Positions 32,888-41,570 of a DNA stretch of 64,000 bases are shown in pieces. A program made the position numbers and the translations under genes. Position 1 is the stretch's first letter, and every line of letters starts with the position of its first letter. Source of the DNA: UBA2334 sp964396895 (lineage in GTDB: Bacteria > Pseudomonadota > Gammaproteobacteria > Burkholderiales > Burkholderiaceae_C); NCBI GenBank assembly GCA_964396895.1, contig CAYNGJ010000013.1, forward strand, positions 55,069 through 119,068. Reading direction: 5' to 3'. The notes beneath the pieces are model-generated. The model did no database searches. It worked only from the letters and a program-made list of their open reading frames with translations, and was not told where the DNA came from.

Positions 32888-34075
32888 ATGCAGTTTGCAG
32901 ACCGCCTCAACAACGTCGAAACCTCCGCCATCCGCGAGCTGTTCAAGCTGCTGGGCAAACCCGGCATCATCAGTTTTGCAGGGGGCTTCCCCGATTCGGC
33001 CTTGTTTGATGTGGACGGGATCCGCGAGGCCGCCAATGCCGCCTTGACCGCCGACCCTGGCGCTGCGTTGCAATACGGTGCGACCGAGGGCTACAACCCG
33101 CTGCGCGAGCAGCTGGCGGCCTTCATGCAGGCCAAGGGTGCCAGCGTGACGGCTGACCAGCTCATCGTCACCACCGGCAGCCAGCAGGCGCTGGACCTTC
33201 TGGGCAAAACCATGATTTCTCCCGGCGACAAGGTCATTGTCGAAGGCCCCACCTTTTTGGCCACCATCCAGTGCTTTCGCCTGTACGGGGCCGAGCTGAT
33301 TTCAGCACCCATCGATGGTGACGGTGTGCAGACCGACGCACTCGAAGCACTGATGGCCGAACACCGCCCCAAGCTGGTGTACCTGATTCCCACCTTTGGC
33401 AACCCCAGCGGCGCCACCCTGAGCCTGGAGCGGCGCAAAAAAGTGCTGGAGCTGGCCGTGAAGTACAACACCCTGGTGGTGGAAGACGACCCGTATGGCG
33501 ACCTCTACTTTGACCAGGCGCCACCCCCCAGTTTATTGGCCCTGAGCGATGGCGTGCCTGGCAGTCGAGACTTGCTGGCCCACTGCGGCTCTCTGAGCAA
33601 GGTGCTGTCACCCGGCCTGCGCGTGGGCTGGATGGTGGCACCCCCTGAGCTGCTGGGCAAAGCCACCATGTGCAAACAGTTCAGCGATGCCCACACCAGC
33701 ACCTTTGCCCAGGCCACGGCCGCACAGTACCTGGCTGCGGGCCGCATGCCCGCCACGCTGGCCAAGGTGCGGGCGGTGTATGCCGATAGGGCGCAAACCA
33801 TGTGCACGGCCCTGCGCGCCGATCTGGGCGATGCCGTGAGCTTCGTGCCCCCCCAGGGCGGCCTGTTCGTCTGGGCGCGCCTGACCGGTGCGGGGGGCAA
33901 GGTGGCCAACGGCAACGATTTTGCCAAGCGGGCCATTGAGCAGGGCGTGGCCTTTGTGCCCGGCACCCCGTTTTTCGCCAGCCAGCCCGACCACGCCACC
34001 TTCCGCGTCAGCTTTGCCACGGTGGGCACCGACAAGATCACCGAAGGTGTGAAGCGCCTGGCCGCTGCGCTCTGA
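32888..34075 (+). CDS. PLP-dependent aminotransferase, LysN/MocR-catalytic-like
   Basis: This 395-residue fold-type I aminotransferase has FAGGFPDSALFDVDGIREA at the N-terminus and LQYGATEGYNPLREQLAAFM. VYLIPTFGNPSGATLSLERR and the PLP lysine in CGSLSKVLSPGLRVGW follow. These are typical of 2-aminoadipate / broad amino acid transaminases. I use ATG 32888, matching the family's MQFADRLNNVETSAIREL opening. The substrate cannot be fixed from sequence. It is followed by a small membrane gene and a TrpB-like enzyme on the same strand. Confidence 0.9.
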   Translation: MQFADRLNNVETSAIRELFKLLGKPGIISFAGGFPDSALFDVDGIREAANAALTADPGAALQYGATEGYNPLREQLAAFMQAKGASVTADQLIVTTGSQQALDLLGKTMISPGDKVIVEGPTFLATIQCFRLYGAELISAPIDGDGVQTDALEALMAEHRPKLVYLIPTFGNPSGATLSLERRKKVLELAVKYNTLVVEDDPYGDLYFDQAPPPSLLALSDGVPGSRDLLAHCGSLSKVLSPGLRVGWMVAPPELLGKATMCKQFSDAHTSTFAQATAAQYLAAGRMPATLAKVRAVYADRAQTMCTALRADLGDAVSFVPPQGGLFVWARLTGAGGKVANGNDFAKRAIEQGVAFVPGTPFFASQPDHATFRVSFATVGTDKITEGVKRLAAAL

Positions 34076-34116
34076 CCCGCCGGATACCCATTTCCCAACC
34101 CCCTCAGGAGTTCGCC

Positions 34117-34287
34117 ATGCGAGGACATTTCGCCGCCACCGTGCTGGTGCTGCTGGGCAGTTACTTTTTGCTCTCCAACCTGGGGCTCATCAACGTCAGC
34201 ATCCGAGAAATCGTGCTGACCTGGTGGCCGTTGGTGCTCATCGTGGTGGGCCTGGGCATGTTTTTCACCCCCCGCGACAGGCGCTGA
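34117..34287 (+). CDS. small membrane protein, DUF5668/LiaF-like transmembrane region
   Basis: This 56-residue gene has an ATG preceded by CAGGAG and two hydrophobic helices (ATVLVLLGSYFLLSNLG and EIVLTWWPLVLIVVGLGMFF) with a basic end TPRDRR. The pattern of a first helix, a short INVS turn and then LTWWPLVLIVVGLGM is the DUF5668 / LiaI-LiaF-like membrane motif. It lies between the aminotransferase and the TrpB-like gene, with gaps of about 40 bases each side. Function unknown. Confidence 0.75.
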   Translation: MRGHFAATVLVLLGSYFLLSNLGLINVSIREIVLTWWPLVLIVVGLGMFFTPRDRR

Positions 34288-34331
34288 GCAGACCTGCTTT
34301 TTTCAACAACACGCAAAGAGGAGACACACCC

Positions 34332-35702
34332 ATGACCGGACAAACCAAGTTTTTGCTCGAAGAAAGCCAGATGCCCAAGGCCTGGTACAACATCCAGGCC
34401 GACTTGCCCAAGGCACTGCCTGCGGTGTTGCACCCCGGCACCCTGCAGCCGGTGGGGCCGGACGACCTGGCGCCGTTGTTCCCCATGGAACTCATCCTGC
34501 AAGAGGTGAGCGCCGAGCGCGAAATCGACATTCCCGAGCCCGTGCGCGACATCTACAAGCTGTGGCGCCCGGCCCCCTTGTACCGTGCCCACCGGCTGGA
34601 GAAGGCGCTGGGCACCCCGGCCAAAATTTTTTACAAATACGAAGGTGTCAGCCCTGCGGGTAGCCACAAACCCAACACCGCCATTCCGCAGGCCTTTTAC
34701 AACCAGCAAGCCGGCGTCAAGCGCCTGACCACCGAGACCGGTGCCGGGCAGTGGGGTACCTCGCTGGCGTTTGCGGGCAGCCTGTTTGACTTGGAGGTGC
34801 TGGTGTTCCAGGTGCGCGTGTCTTACGACCAAAAGCCCTACCGCCGCGCGGTGATGGAAACCTACGGTGCGCGCTGCCTGCCGTCACCGTCCGACCAAAC
34901 CGCCTATGGCCGCAGCGTGCTGGCCCAGCGGCCCGACCACCCCGGCAGCCTGGGCATCGCCATTTCCGAAGCGGTGGAGCTGGCCGTGCAGCGCGACGAC
35001 ACCAAGTACGCACTGGGCTCGGTGCTCAACCACGTGCTGCTGCACCAGACCATCATCGGTCTGGAAGCCATGGAACAAATGCAGATGGCCAACGCCTGGC
35101 CCGACGTGGTGGTGGGTTGCACCGGCGGCGGCTCCAACTTCGCGGGCATTGCCTTTCCGTTCATGGGCCAGGGCTTGCGCGGGGGCACCTCGCCCCGCAT
35201 CGTGGCGGTGGAACCGGCGGCCTGCCCCTCGCTCACGCGGGGCAAATACGCCTACGACTTCGGCGACACCGGCCACATGACCCCGTTGACCAAAATGCAC
35301 ACACTGGGTTCCACCTTCACGCCACCCGGCTTCCACGCCGGTGGCCTGCGCTACCACGGCATGGCGCCACTGGTGTCGCACTGCAAGGAGCTGGGGTTGA
35401 TGGAGGCCGTGGCCTACACCCAAGGCGAGTGCTTTGAGGCGGGCGTGCTGTTTGCCCGCAGCGAGGGCATCGTGCCCGCACCCGAGGCCAACCACGCCGT
35501 CAAAGGTGCCATTGACGAAGCCCTGCGCTGCAAGCGCGAGGGCAAGAGCGAGACCATTTTGTTCAACCTCTGTGGCCACGGCCACTTCGACATGGCCGCC
35601 TACCAGCGCTACTTTGCGGGCGACCTCAAGGACGAGGTCTACAACGAAGAAGAGCTGGCCATGGCCTTGGCCGGTTTGCCCAGCGTGCCCGCCGGGTTGT
35701 GA
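34332..35702 (+). CDS. TrpB-like (TrpB2-type) PLP enzyme
   Basis: The 456-residue protein belongs to the second tryptophan synthase beta-chain group. It carries RPAPLYRAHRLEKALG, the PLP lysine in GVSPAGSHKPNTAIPQ, TTETGAGQWGTSLAFAGS and the phosphate-cup loop GCTGGGSNFAGIAFPF. The N-terminal extension with WYNIQADLPKALPAVLHPG is the TrpB2 hallmark. The ATG at 34332 has a strong AGAGGAG ahead of it. No trpA lies nearby, so it may act as a stand-alone tryptophan synthase or serine/indole salvage enzyme. The physiological role of this group is not settled. Confidence 0.9.
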   Translation: MTGQTKFLLEESQMPKAWYNIQADLPKALPAVLHPGTLQPVGPDDLAPLFPMELILQEVSAEREIDIPEPVRDIYKLWRPAPLYRAHRLEKALGTPAKIFYKYEGVSPAGSHKPNTAIPQAFYNQQAGVKRLTTETGAGQWGTSLAFAGSLFDLEVLVFQVRVSYDQKPYRRAVMETYGARCLPSPSDQTAYGRSVLAQRPDHPGSLGIAISEAVELAVQRDDTKYALGSVLNHVLLHQTIIGLEAMEQMQMANAWPDVVVGCTGGGSNFAGIAFPFMGQGLRGGTSPRIVAVEPAACPSLTRGKYAYDFGDTGHMTPLTKMHTLGSTFTPPGFHAGGLRYHGMAPLVSHCKELGLMEAVAYTQGECFEAGVLFARSEGIVPAPEANHAVKGAIDEALRCKREGKSETILFNLCGHGHFDMAAYQRYFAGDLKDEVYNEEELAMALAGLPSVPAGL

Positions 35703-35716
35703 CGCCTGGCAGCCAG

Positions 35717-35745
35717 CGCCCGGGCCGGGACCTCACGGCCGGGCG
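35717..35745. terminator. GC-rich hairpin between convergent genes
   Basis: CGCCCGGGCCG and CGGCCGGGCG can pair, with one bulged base, around an 8-base loop. It lies where the TrpB-like gene (+) and the DUF4405 gene (-) converge, overlapping the end of the latter. There is no clear T run, so its role as a terminator is tentative. Confidence 0.35.
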
Positions 35746-36248
35746 GCGTTGGCGGGCTTGAGCACGGCGTTCAGCAGCTTGGCCTGTGCCTTCAGGTCGG
35801 GCCCAGCCCGCTGGGCCACGGTGTGTTTGGGGTCGGTTGAGCCGGGTTGCGCCGCGGCGAGGCGGCGCTGCACTTCGGCCACGTCCACGCCCGCCACGCT
35901 GGCCAGCACCGGCAAGGGTGCCGCCGCCAGCGCCTGAATGGGCACCACGAACGGCGGCGTGCCTGCCCCACCCAGTGGCACAAAGCTCAAGCCCAGCACC
36001 AGCGCGCTGGCGCCCAGCACCCAGCGCGCGGTGACTTGGCTCAAATAGCGTTTGAAAGGGTTCCAGTTCAGCAGCACATGCAGGCCCACCCCAGCCAACA
36101 TCACCCAGCTCAGCCACTCGTGAGCGGCTTTGTTCAGGCCACTGTCCAGGTGAAAAAACATCAGCACCCCAGTCACCCCCGACAGGGTGAACGAGCCCAT
36201 GACGAGCGGGGTGATCCAGGGGCGGTGGGCGTTGATGTGGGTGTTCAT
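35733..36248 (-). CDS. DUF4405-type membrane protein
   Basis: The 171-residue protein has three hydrophobic segments in the first 110 residues: TPLVMGSFTLSGVTGVLMFF, AHEWLSWVMLAGVGLHVLLN and WVLGASALVLGLSFVPLGG. Histidines at HLDSG, AHEWLSW and GLHVLLNW could bind haem or metal, as proposed for cytochrome b-like DUF4405 proteins. The C-terminal 70 residues look soluble and helical. No redox partner gene is adjacent. Confidence 0.7.
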   Translation of the reverse strand: MNTHINAHRPWITPLVMGSFTLSGVTGVLMFFHLDSGLNKAAHEWLSWVMLAGVGLHVLLNWNPFKRYLSQVTARWVLGASALVLGLSFVPLGGAGTPPFVVPIQALAAAPLPVLASVAGVDVAEVQRRLAAAQPGSTDPKHTVAQRAGPDLKAQAKLLNAVLKPANAARP

Positions 36249-36332
36249 GCGGCCAGTCTGCCCCCGCTGTTTGAACCAACATCAAGCGCCGGTGTCTGCG
36301 GTGTAAAGCTGGTCAGGCTGGCGCACCACGGG

Positions 36333-37304
36333 CTACCGTGCCGGGTTGGCGGCCAAAAACCGCTGCACCCGCTGGCGCACATCCGCCTGTTCGACCGCGA
36401 CGAGCAGGTGGCCGCCCTTGGTGTAGGGCACCAGTTGCGCTTGCGGGATGTGGGCAGCCGCAAACTCAGCGTTGTGAAAGAGTTGCAGCAGGTCGTCGGT
36501 GGCGTGCAGCACCAGCGTGGGGGCTTGTACCGCAACTATCCGTTCGTTGGGCATGGCCGCGCGGTTGTCCAGCGCCACGCCCTGGGCGCGGGGCGCCACC
36601 GGGTTCATGTGGTCGATGAGGCGCGTCACCAGTTGGCGTTGTGTGGGTGGCAGGTCGGCAATCACGTCGTCGCTGGCACCCATCAGCTTCATCAGTGGGC
36701 CGTGGAACAGGGTGCTGACCAGCCAGTACAGCGCGTCGTGCTGAAAAATCCGGGTCAACGCGTTGCCCTTGTCGTTGGCCTGCGTCTGGCTGGGGTCGGC
36801 AGATGAGGCCACCCCACACGACAGCAGCACCAGCGATGACACCCGTTCGGGGTAAAGCGCGGCAAACAGCAGCGCCGACGGCCCGCCGTGCGACAGCGCC
36901 ACCACCGCCACCTGGGCAATGCCCAGGTGGTCCAACAGGTGGGCGTAGGCATGGGCTTGGTCGTCAAACGTGGCGCCAGGGCGCAGGGTGGAGCGCAGGT
37001 AGCCCATGCGCGAAGGCGCTATCCAATGCTGCTGCTGGTCGTCCAGCACGGCATGGGCCAGCAGCTCGGCTTGGTCGTAGCCGCCGCCGCTGCCATGCAC
37101 CACCAGCACCGGCCAACCCGTGCCGCCCTGCGTGAACTCGATGTCGCCTTGGGGCGAGGCGACCACGGTGCCCCGCTGCGCAATGCGGTGGTAGGCCTGC
37201 GCCATGTCGCGCCGATAGGCCAACAGGCCCACCAGCACCGCTGACAGGGTCAGCAGCAGCAGGGCGAATGCGATCCAGCGCAGGGTGGCGAATGCGGGCG
37301 ACAT
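36333..37304 (-). CDS. membrane-anchored alpha/beta hydrolase
   Basis: The 323-residue protein has one N-terminal helix (about residues 9-30, WIAFALLLLTLSAVLVGLLAY) followed by an alpha/beta-hydrolase domain. It has the oxyanion segment VLVVHGSGGGYDQ, the nucleophile elbow VVALSHGGPSAL, a later LHATDDLLQLF Asp and the catalytic GGHLLVAV His. The elbow reads A-L-S-H-G instead of the usual G-x-S-x-G. The substrate is unknown and the gene has no obvious operon partners. Confidence 0.8.
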   Translation of the reverse strand: MSPAFATLRWIAFALLLLTLSAVLVGLLAYRRDMAQAYHRIAQRGTVVASPQGDIEFTQGGTGWPVLVVHGSGGGYDQAELLAHAVLDDQQQHWIAPSRMGYLRSTLRPGATFDDQAHAYAHLLDHLGIAQVAVVALSHGGPSALLFAALYPERVSSLVLLSCGVASSADPSQTQANDKGNALTRIFQHDALYWLVSTLFHGPLMKLMGASDDVIADLPPTQRQLVTRLIDHMNPVAPRAQGVALDNRAAMPNERIVAVQAPTLVLHATDDLLQLFHNAEFAAAHIPQAQLVPYTKGGHLLVAVEQADVRQRVQRFLAANPAR

Positions 37305-37407
37305 GCTGCGGTTCTGTGCGTCGGGTGAAAGTCAGGGTGAGGTGAAGTGAGGGCCAAGCGGGGGCAGCACTGACCGCGGGAGACAACCCACGCCCATCCC
37401 ATGCTCT

Positions 37408-38136
37408 TCAGGCGAACAACTCCAGCAAGCGGTCCAGCCCGCCCTGGTTGATGGCGACGTCAGCGTGGGCGCGCACGGCGGGCTTGGCGTGGTAGGCCAC
37501 CGACAGGCCCACCACCCCCATCATGTCAAGGTCGTTGGCGCCGTCGCCCATGGCAATGCACTGCTCGGGGGCAATGCCCATCAGGCAGGCCACCTCCAGC
37601 ACGGTGCGGCGTTTTTCGGCGCCGTCGCAAATGTCGCCCCAGGGCTGGTCCACCAAGCGGCCGGTGAGCTGGCCGCAGCTGGGGCCGCTGTTGTCCACGC
37701 CCAGCACGTTGGCGCGGGTGAAGTCCAGCCCCAACCGGGGGCGCAGGCGCTCGGTGAAAAACGTGAACCCGCCCGACACCAGCAGCACCTTCATGCCGGC
37801 GGCCTTGCACGCGGCAATCAGCTCAAACGCGCCGGGGTTGATTTGCAGGCGCTCGGTGTACACCTGCTCCAGGTGGTTGATGGTGACGCCCTTGAGCAGC
37901 GCCACGCGCTGGCGCAGGCTGGCCTTGTAGTCGGTGATTTCGCCGCGCATGGCGGCTTCGGTGATGGCGGCCACCTCGGCTTTGCGACCGGCGGCGTCGG
38001 CAATTTCATCCACACACTCGATGTTGATGAGCGTGGAGTCCATGTCGAACGCAATCAGCTTGTAGTCGGACAGGCGCAGGGGTGTGGTGATGCCGTTGAC
38101 CACCAGGCCGGGCGACACTTCTGTGTGGGTGCTCAT
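37408..38136 (-). CDS. serB: phosphoserine phosphatase SerB
   Basis: SerB completes serine synthesis by dephosphorylating phosphoserine. The 242-residue HAD enzyme shows motif I IAFDMDSTLINIECVDEIAD, motif II LLVSGGFTFF and the final acidic motif MGDGANDLDMM. I start at ATG 38136, giving an N-terminus with STHTEVSPGLVVNG. The same frame stays open upstream through the dispersed repeat to a TTG at 38217, but that extension is not SerB-like. The ACT-type N-terminal domain of longer SerB proteins is absent. Confidence 0.93.
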   Translation of the reverse strand: MSTHTEVSPGLVVNGITTPLRLSDYKLIAFDMDSTLINIECVDEIADAAGRKAEVAAITEAAMRGEITDYKASLRQRVALLKGVTINHLEQVYTERLQINPGAFELIAACKAAGMKVLLVSGGFTFFTERLRPRLGLDFTRANVLGVDNSGPSCGQLTGRLVDQPWGDICDGAEKRRTVLEVACLMGIAPEQCIAMGDGANDLDMMGVVGLSVAYHAKPAVRAHADVAINQGGLDRLLELFA

Positions 38137-38147
38137 GTTTTTATGAA

Positions 38148-38216
38148 GAAATTGATAAACAAAAAATGGCCTTATCGCTTGATTGGTGGCGATGGTTGCT
38201 ATTGAAATATTCTTCA
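38148..38216 (+). repeat. AT-rich dispersed repeat, copy 6 (5' of serB)
   Basis: AACAAAAAATGGCCTTATCGCTTG, a spacer and TTGCTATTG followed by AT-rich sequence match copies 5, 8 and 9 (first match shown in part: TGGCCTTATCGCTTG). It lies just ahead of the serB start in the divergent serB/SRPBCC gap. It is the only copy not clearly inside a gene, and it probably forms part of the serB leader. Confidence 0.72.
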
Positions 38217-38376
38217 ATACTCACAATATTTGACGCTCAGCCAGCGGCTGCAACGGCCTTGGCCGACAGTGTATCGGCCCCACTTCGCTGATCTGACGCT
38301 GTTCACACCTGCGCTGTGGCATGCTGGTCGCCCATGGATGCCTCGGTGTGGTGGGCCTGTATCAAAAGGAAGTGAC

Positions 38377-38799
38377 ATGAACGTCTTTCAAAACACCCGT
38401 GACTTTGCGGCGCCACCGGAAGCCCTGTTTGCCGCCATCCAAGACCCTGCACGTCTGGCGCGGTGGTGGGGGCCAGCGGGTTTTACCAACCGCTTTGCGG
38501 TGTTCGAATTTCAGCCCGGTGGGCGCTGGGTGTTTGACATGGTCGGGCCAGACGGTCAGGTGTATGCCAACGAATCGGTGTTCGAGCGCATCGAACCCGA
38601 CCACCGGGTGGTCATCCGCCACACCTGCCAGCCCCTGTTCACCCTCACCATCACGCTGTTGTCGCTGCCGTCTGGCACGCGGGTGCATTGGCACCAGGCG
38701 TTTGACGACCCGGCGGTGGCCCAGGCCGTGGCGCACATCGTGGCCCCAGCCAACGAGCAAAACCTGGATCGCTGGGCTGCGGAGGTGGGCCTGGGTTGA
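38377..38799 (+). CDS. SRPBCC / AHSA1-like protein
   Basis: The 140-residue START/Bet v1-like protein has the opening TRDFAAPPEALFAAIQDPARLARWWGP typical of the AHSA1-type SRPBCC group (quoted in part: PPEALFAAIQDPARLARWWG), then FEFQPGGRWVFDM and a C-terminal helix. An AAGGA site about eight bases before ATG 38377 sets the start. Such proteins bind hydrophobic ligands or act as co-chaperone-like folds. No specific role can be given. Confidence 0.8.
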   Translation: MNVFQNTRDFAAPPEALFAAIQDPARLARWWGPAGFTNRFAVFEFQPGGRWVFDMVGPDGQVYANESVFERIEPDHRVVIRHTCQPLFTLTITLLSLPSGTRVHWHQAFDDPAVAQAVAHIVAPANEQNLDRWAAEVGLG

Positions 38800-38878
38800 T
38801 GCCTGTGGAGTGTGGGAAGGGCAACGGGTGCCGAAATGCGGGCGCGGCGGTCAGGTACGCGGTCCGCGTGGCGGGCGA

Positions 38879-40099
38879 TCAGCCCGCCAGGTGGCACTCC
38901 CGCCGCAGCAGCGCGAGGGCGTCTTTCTGGGCGTGTTCGTGGTCGCTGGTGAGCGTGGGCAGGGCCTCGTCCATGAAGTTTTCCCACAGGCTGGCGTAGT
39001 CGTCTTGGTGCGCCTCGGGTGCGTGCTGGCTGATGTAGGCCGAGGCCAGCTCGGGTTTCAGCCCCGTTTTGCGGATTTTTCGGCACAGGGCGGCGGCGCC
39101 CCTTTCGGTGAGCAGCGTTTTGGGCGTGGCCCCTGCCGCCACGCACAAAAAGAGCGTGAGCAGCGAGGCATCGTCCTGGTGGCCTGCCGTGGCCTTGCGC
39201 CAGGCGGTGGAGGTGGCGCGGTCAAAGTGGTCGATCTCGCTGACCATGTCTTCGATCCAGAAGTACCGGTCCACGAACGCGGGCGTCTGGCAAAACAGCT
39301 TGCGGATGGGGAGGCTGGCGTCGAGCAGGGTCGGCAGGTCGTTCAAGACCGACTGGCGCATGGCCTCGACGACGGGGACAAAACGCGCCGGCAGGGTGTT
39401 GGGCCATGCCATGGCCAGCGCCGGGGCGGTTGACGGCTTATTGGCCAGCGCGTGTTGTTTGCGCAAGGCCAGAATCAGCTTTTCAAAAGCGACCCAATCG
39501 GGCATGCGCGTGAGCTGGCGGGCCGACAGCAGCAGCGCGGTGCGGATCACGGCCTCGGCGTCTTTGCCCGCTTCTTGCAGGTCACGGGCGGGCAGGCCCA
39601 GCGCATCGGCCAGCCAGGTGGCCGCCTCCAGCTCCAGCGCCACCTCGCTGCGTTGGGTCAGTTCCTGTTGGTAGTCGCTCAAGGGGCGCAAGGTCCATTT
39701 GGCCAGCTGGGGAATGTGGTCGTTGGTGAAGCCGCGGTACTCGTTCATGCCGAAGTGGCTGTTTTGTGGCATGGCAATCAGGCTTTTCAGCATGTCCGAG
39801 CCGCCCTTGGATCGCGACAAAAACGAATGGTCGCGCAGCGACTCAGCCGCTTTTTGCAGGTCGCCGCCCGTGCTGTGCTCCAGGTACAGGCTGACCAGGT
39901 TCACCATGCGGTCCTTGGCCTTTTCCAGCTCGGGGCGCAAAAATTCGCTGCCAAAGTAGCGGGCAATTTGCACCATGCCTTTGGGGGCATCGGCGTTGAT
40001 GGCCGCGATTTTTTCCGGCGAAATGATGCCGTGCTGCACCCCGTACACCAAGGCTTTTTCAAAAAACGGACGCGCATCAAACAGCGAAACAGTGGACAT
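38879..40099 (-). CDS. conserved hypothetical protein, last gene of J-domain operon
   Basis: I do not recognise this 406-residue, mostly helical, soluble protein. It begins STVSLFDARPFFEKALVYGVQ and has no signal peptide or membrane helix. It has a central arginine/leucine-rich helical region and an ALCRKIRKTGLKPELASAYI segment near the C-terminus. It lies 53 bases after the preceding gene on the same strand, as the fourth gene in a row starting with a J-domain protein. I infer a cytoplasmic function linked to that operon. ATG 40099 is chosen; upstream frame sequence is not protein-like. Confidence 0.7.
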   Translation of the reverse strand: MSTVSLFDARPFFEKALVYGVQHGIISPEKIAAINADAPKGMVQIARYFGSEFLRPELEKAKDRMVNLVSLYLEHSTGGDLQKAAESLRDHSFLSRSKGGSDMLKSLIAMPQNSHFGMNEYRGFTNDHIPQLAKWTLRPLSDYQQELTQRSEVALELEAATWLADALGLPARDLQEAGKDAEAVIRTALLLSARQLTRMPDWVAFEKLILALRKQHALANKPSTAPALAMAWPNTLPARFVPVVEAMRQSVLNDLPTLLDASLPIRKLFCQTPAFVDRYFWIEDMVSEIDHFDRATSTAWRKATAGHQDDASLLTLFLCVAAGATPKTLLTERGAAALCRKIRKTGLKPELASAYISQHAPEAHQDDYASLWENFMDEALPTLTSDHEHAQKDALALLRRECHLAG

Positions 40100-40152
40100 G
40101 GGCAACTCAGGGTGTGCAACAGAAACAAGGGGCTGGGCGCCGCCGCGCAGGG

Positions 40153-40899
40153 TCAAATGGCCGACTCTTCGTCCGACTCCCGCGCGGCAGGGGTGGCCTG
40201 GCCCTGATCGGTGTCGCGGGTGTCCACCTTGCCATCGTCTTCTTCCTCGTCATCCTCGTCGCCCGCACCCCGGGCGAACGCCTGGGCCCTGGCGCGCAGC
40301 AGCAGCAGCATTTCCACAAACAGGTCGGAGCACTCGTAGCGCAGAATCCAGGCCAGTTCCATCCAGTCTTGGTCGGCCACTTCGTCTTGGTCCACGCGGG
40401 GTTTGACGTAGGCTGAAGCCAGCAAGTCGGCTCTGGACAGCATTTGGCCGTCGTCCTCGGCGGTGTCGAACGTGCCCGTGCGCGCAAACGCCTCCACGCG
40501 GCCCCAGCGCTCAGCGAAATAGTCGGCCAATGCTTCCACGCCACCGTCCAGGTAGCCCACCGCGTTCATGAACTCAACGGGGTCCGCACCCTCACGAAAG
40601 ATGATGGCGTTCACCATGCCGCGCAGGTGGGTGTGGTGCAGGTCCTTGTATTGCTTTTCAATGACCATGGCCCGCGCAAACTGCTCGGGCGTGACCAGCA
40701 GGTTGACGATGGATTCTTTGGAGCTGTCGTACTCCCGAATGACGGCCAGTATGTCTTTGGGCGGCAGTTGCTCCAGCACCACCATGAGCGCCCGGTCGCC
40801 TTCGGTGTCGGCCAACTCCACCAGCGCAGACTCGGCCCCCACGATGTCGCCAGCGGCGATGAGGCTTTGGGTTTTCGCGATCAGGGCAAGGTGGTTCAT
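40153..40899 (-). CDS. conserved hypothetical protein with acidic C-terminal tail
   Basis: This is a 248-residue soluble, helical protein that I do not recognise. The N-terminal half (ALVELADTEGDRALMVVLEQ, then PPKDILAVIREYD) has a repeated-helix look faintly like MgtE N-terminal domains, which I do not regard as proof. The last 50 residues hold a strongly acidic GDEDDEEEDDGKVD run. It is the third gene of the J-domain operon, 66 bases after the previous gene. Confidence 0.68.
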   Translation of the reverse strand: MNHLALIAKTQSLIAAGDIVGAESALVELADTEGDRALMVVLEQLPPKDILAVIREYDSSKESIVNLLVTPEQFARAMVIEKQYKDLHHTHLRGMVNAIIFREGADPVEFMNAVGYLDGGVEALADYFAERWGRVEAFARTGTFDTAEDDGQMLSRADLLASAYVKPRVDQDEVADQDWMELAWILRYECSDLFVEMLLLLRARAQAFARGAGDEDDEEEDDGKVDTRDTDQGQATPAARESDEESAI

Positions 40900-40965
40900 T
40901 CGGCGTCTCGGTTCAGGCTGTTCAATGGGGGGCGGCCGTCCAGCGGCGGTGGCTGTGGGGGGTGC

Positions 40966-41541
40966 TCAGTGGTTTTTGCGGTCAAAACCGTGCGCTTCCA
41001 TCCAGTCCTCACCGGCTTCTTCGCGGCGGCGGGCACCGCCGTCGCCATCACCGTCGTCTTGGTCGTCGCGCGGGTCATCGCTCTGGTCTTGATCCAGGTC
41101 GTGGTCTTCGTCGCTGTCGGCATCCCCGTCATCGGCGACGGCCAGGGGCTTGCCCGGCCGGGTGTACAGGTATTCCAGGCCAGCGGCCACCACCATCAGC
41201 CAGCTGCCCTTGGGCTCTTTCAGGATCTCTGTGGCCAGGCTGTTGGCCCAGGGCTGGAGCGCCACCGCGCCGGTCAGGCTGCTCCAGTCGGGCAGCTCAT
41301 CGGACTCCTGGCGCACCAGGTGCTCCATGGCGGCGGGCGATTTGAACTGAAACCCCTGGTGAAACACCACCGCCACCATTTCTGGGCTGATCTCGATCAT
41401 TTGGCGCAAAAAAGTCAGCTCTTTGCGCTTTTCTGCCAGCCGTTGGCGCAAGACGTCCTTGCCTTCGGAATCAAAGCTCAGGTCGTCCACTTCGGCCTGA
41501 TAGGCCGAATCCAGGTGGCCAAAAAACGGGGAAATACGCAT
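40966..41541 (-). CDS. conserved hypothetical protein with acidic low-complexity tail
   Basis: The 191-residue protein opens MRISPFFGHLDSAYQAEVDD and has an alpha-helical middle with KRKELTFLRQMIEISPEMVA. Its C-terminal stretch of about 40 residues is dominated by Asp, Glu and Gly (DDGDADSDEDHDLDQD). It is not recognised. It begins 29 bases after the J-domain gene, so the two are probably co-transcribed. The acidic tails here and in the next gene may bind a basic partner or metal ions; this is inference only. Confidence 0.65.
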   Translation of the reverse strand: MRISPFFGHLDSAYQAEVDDLSFDSEGKDVLRQRLAEKRKELTFLRQMIEISPEMVAVVFHQGFQFKSPAAMEHLVRQESDELPDWSSLTGAVALQPWANSLATEILKEPKGSWLMVVAAGLEYLYTRPGKPLAVADDGDADSDEDHDLDQDQSDDPRDDQDDGDGDGGARRREEAGEDWMEAHGFDRKNH

Positions 41542-41570
41542 GTCCAAAAGCTTTCAGAAACAGAGGGGGG

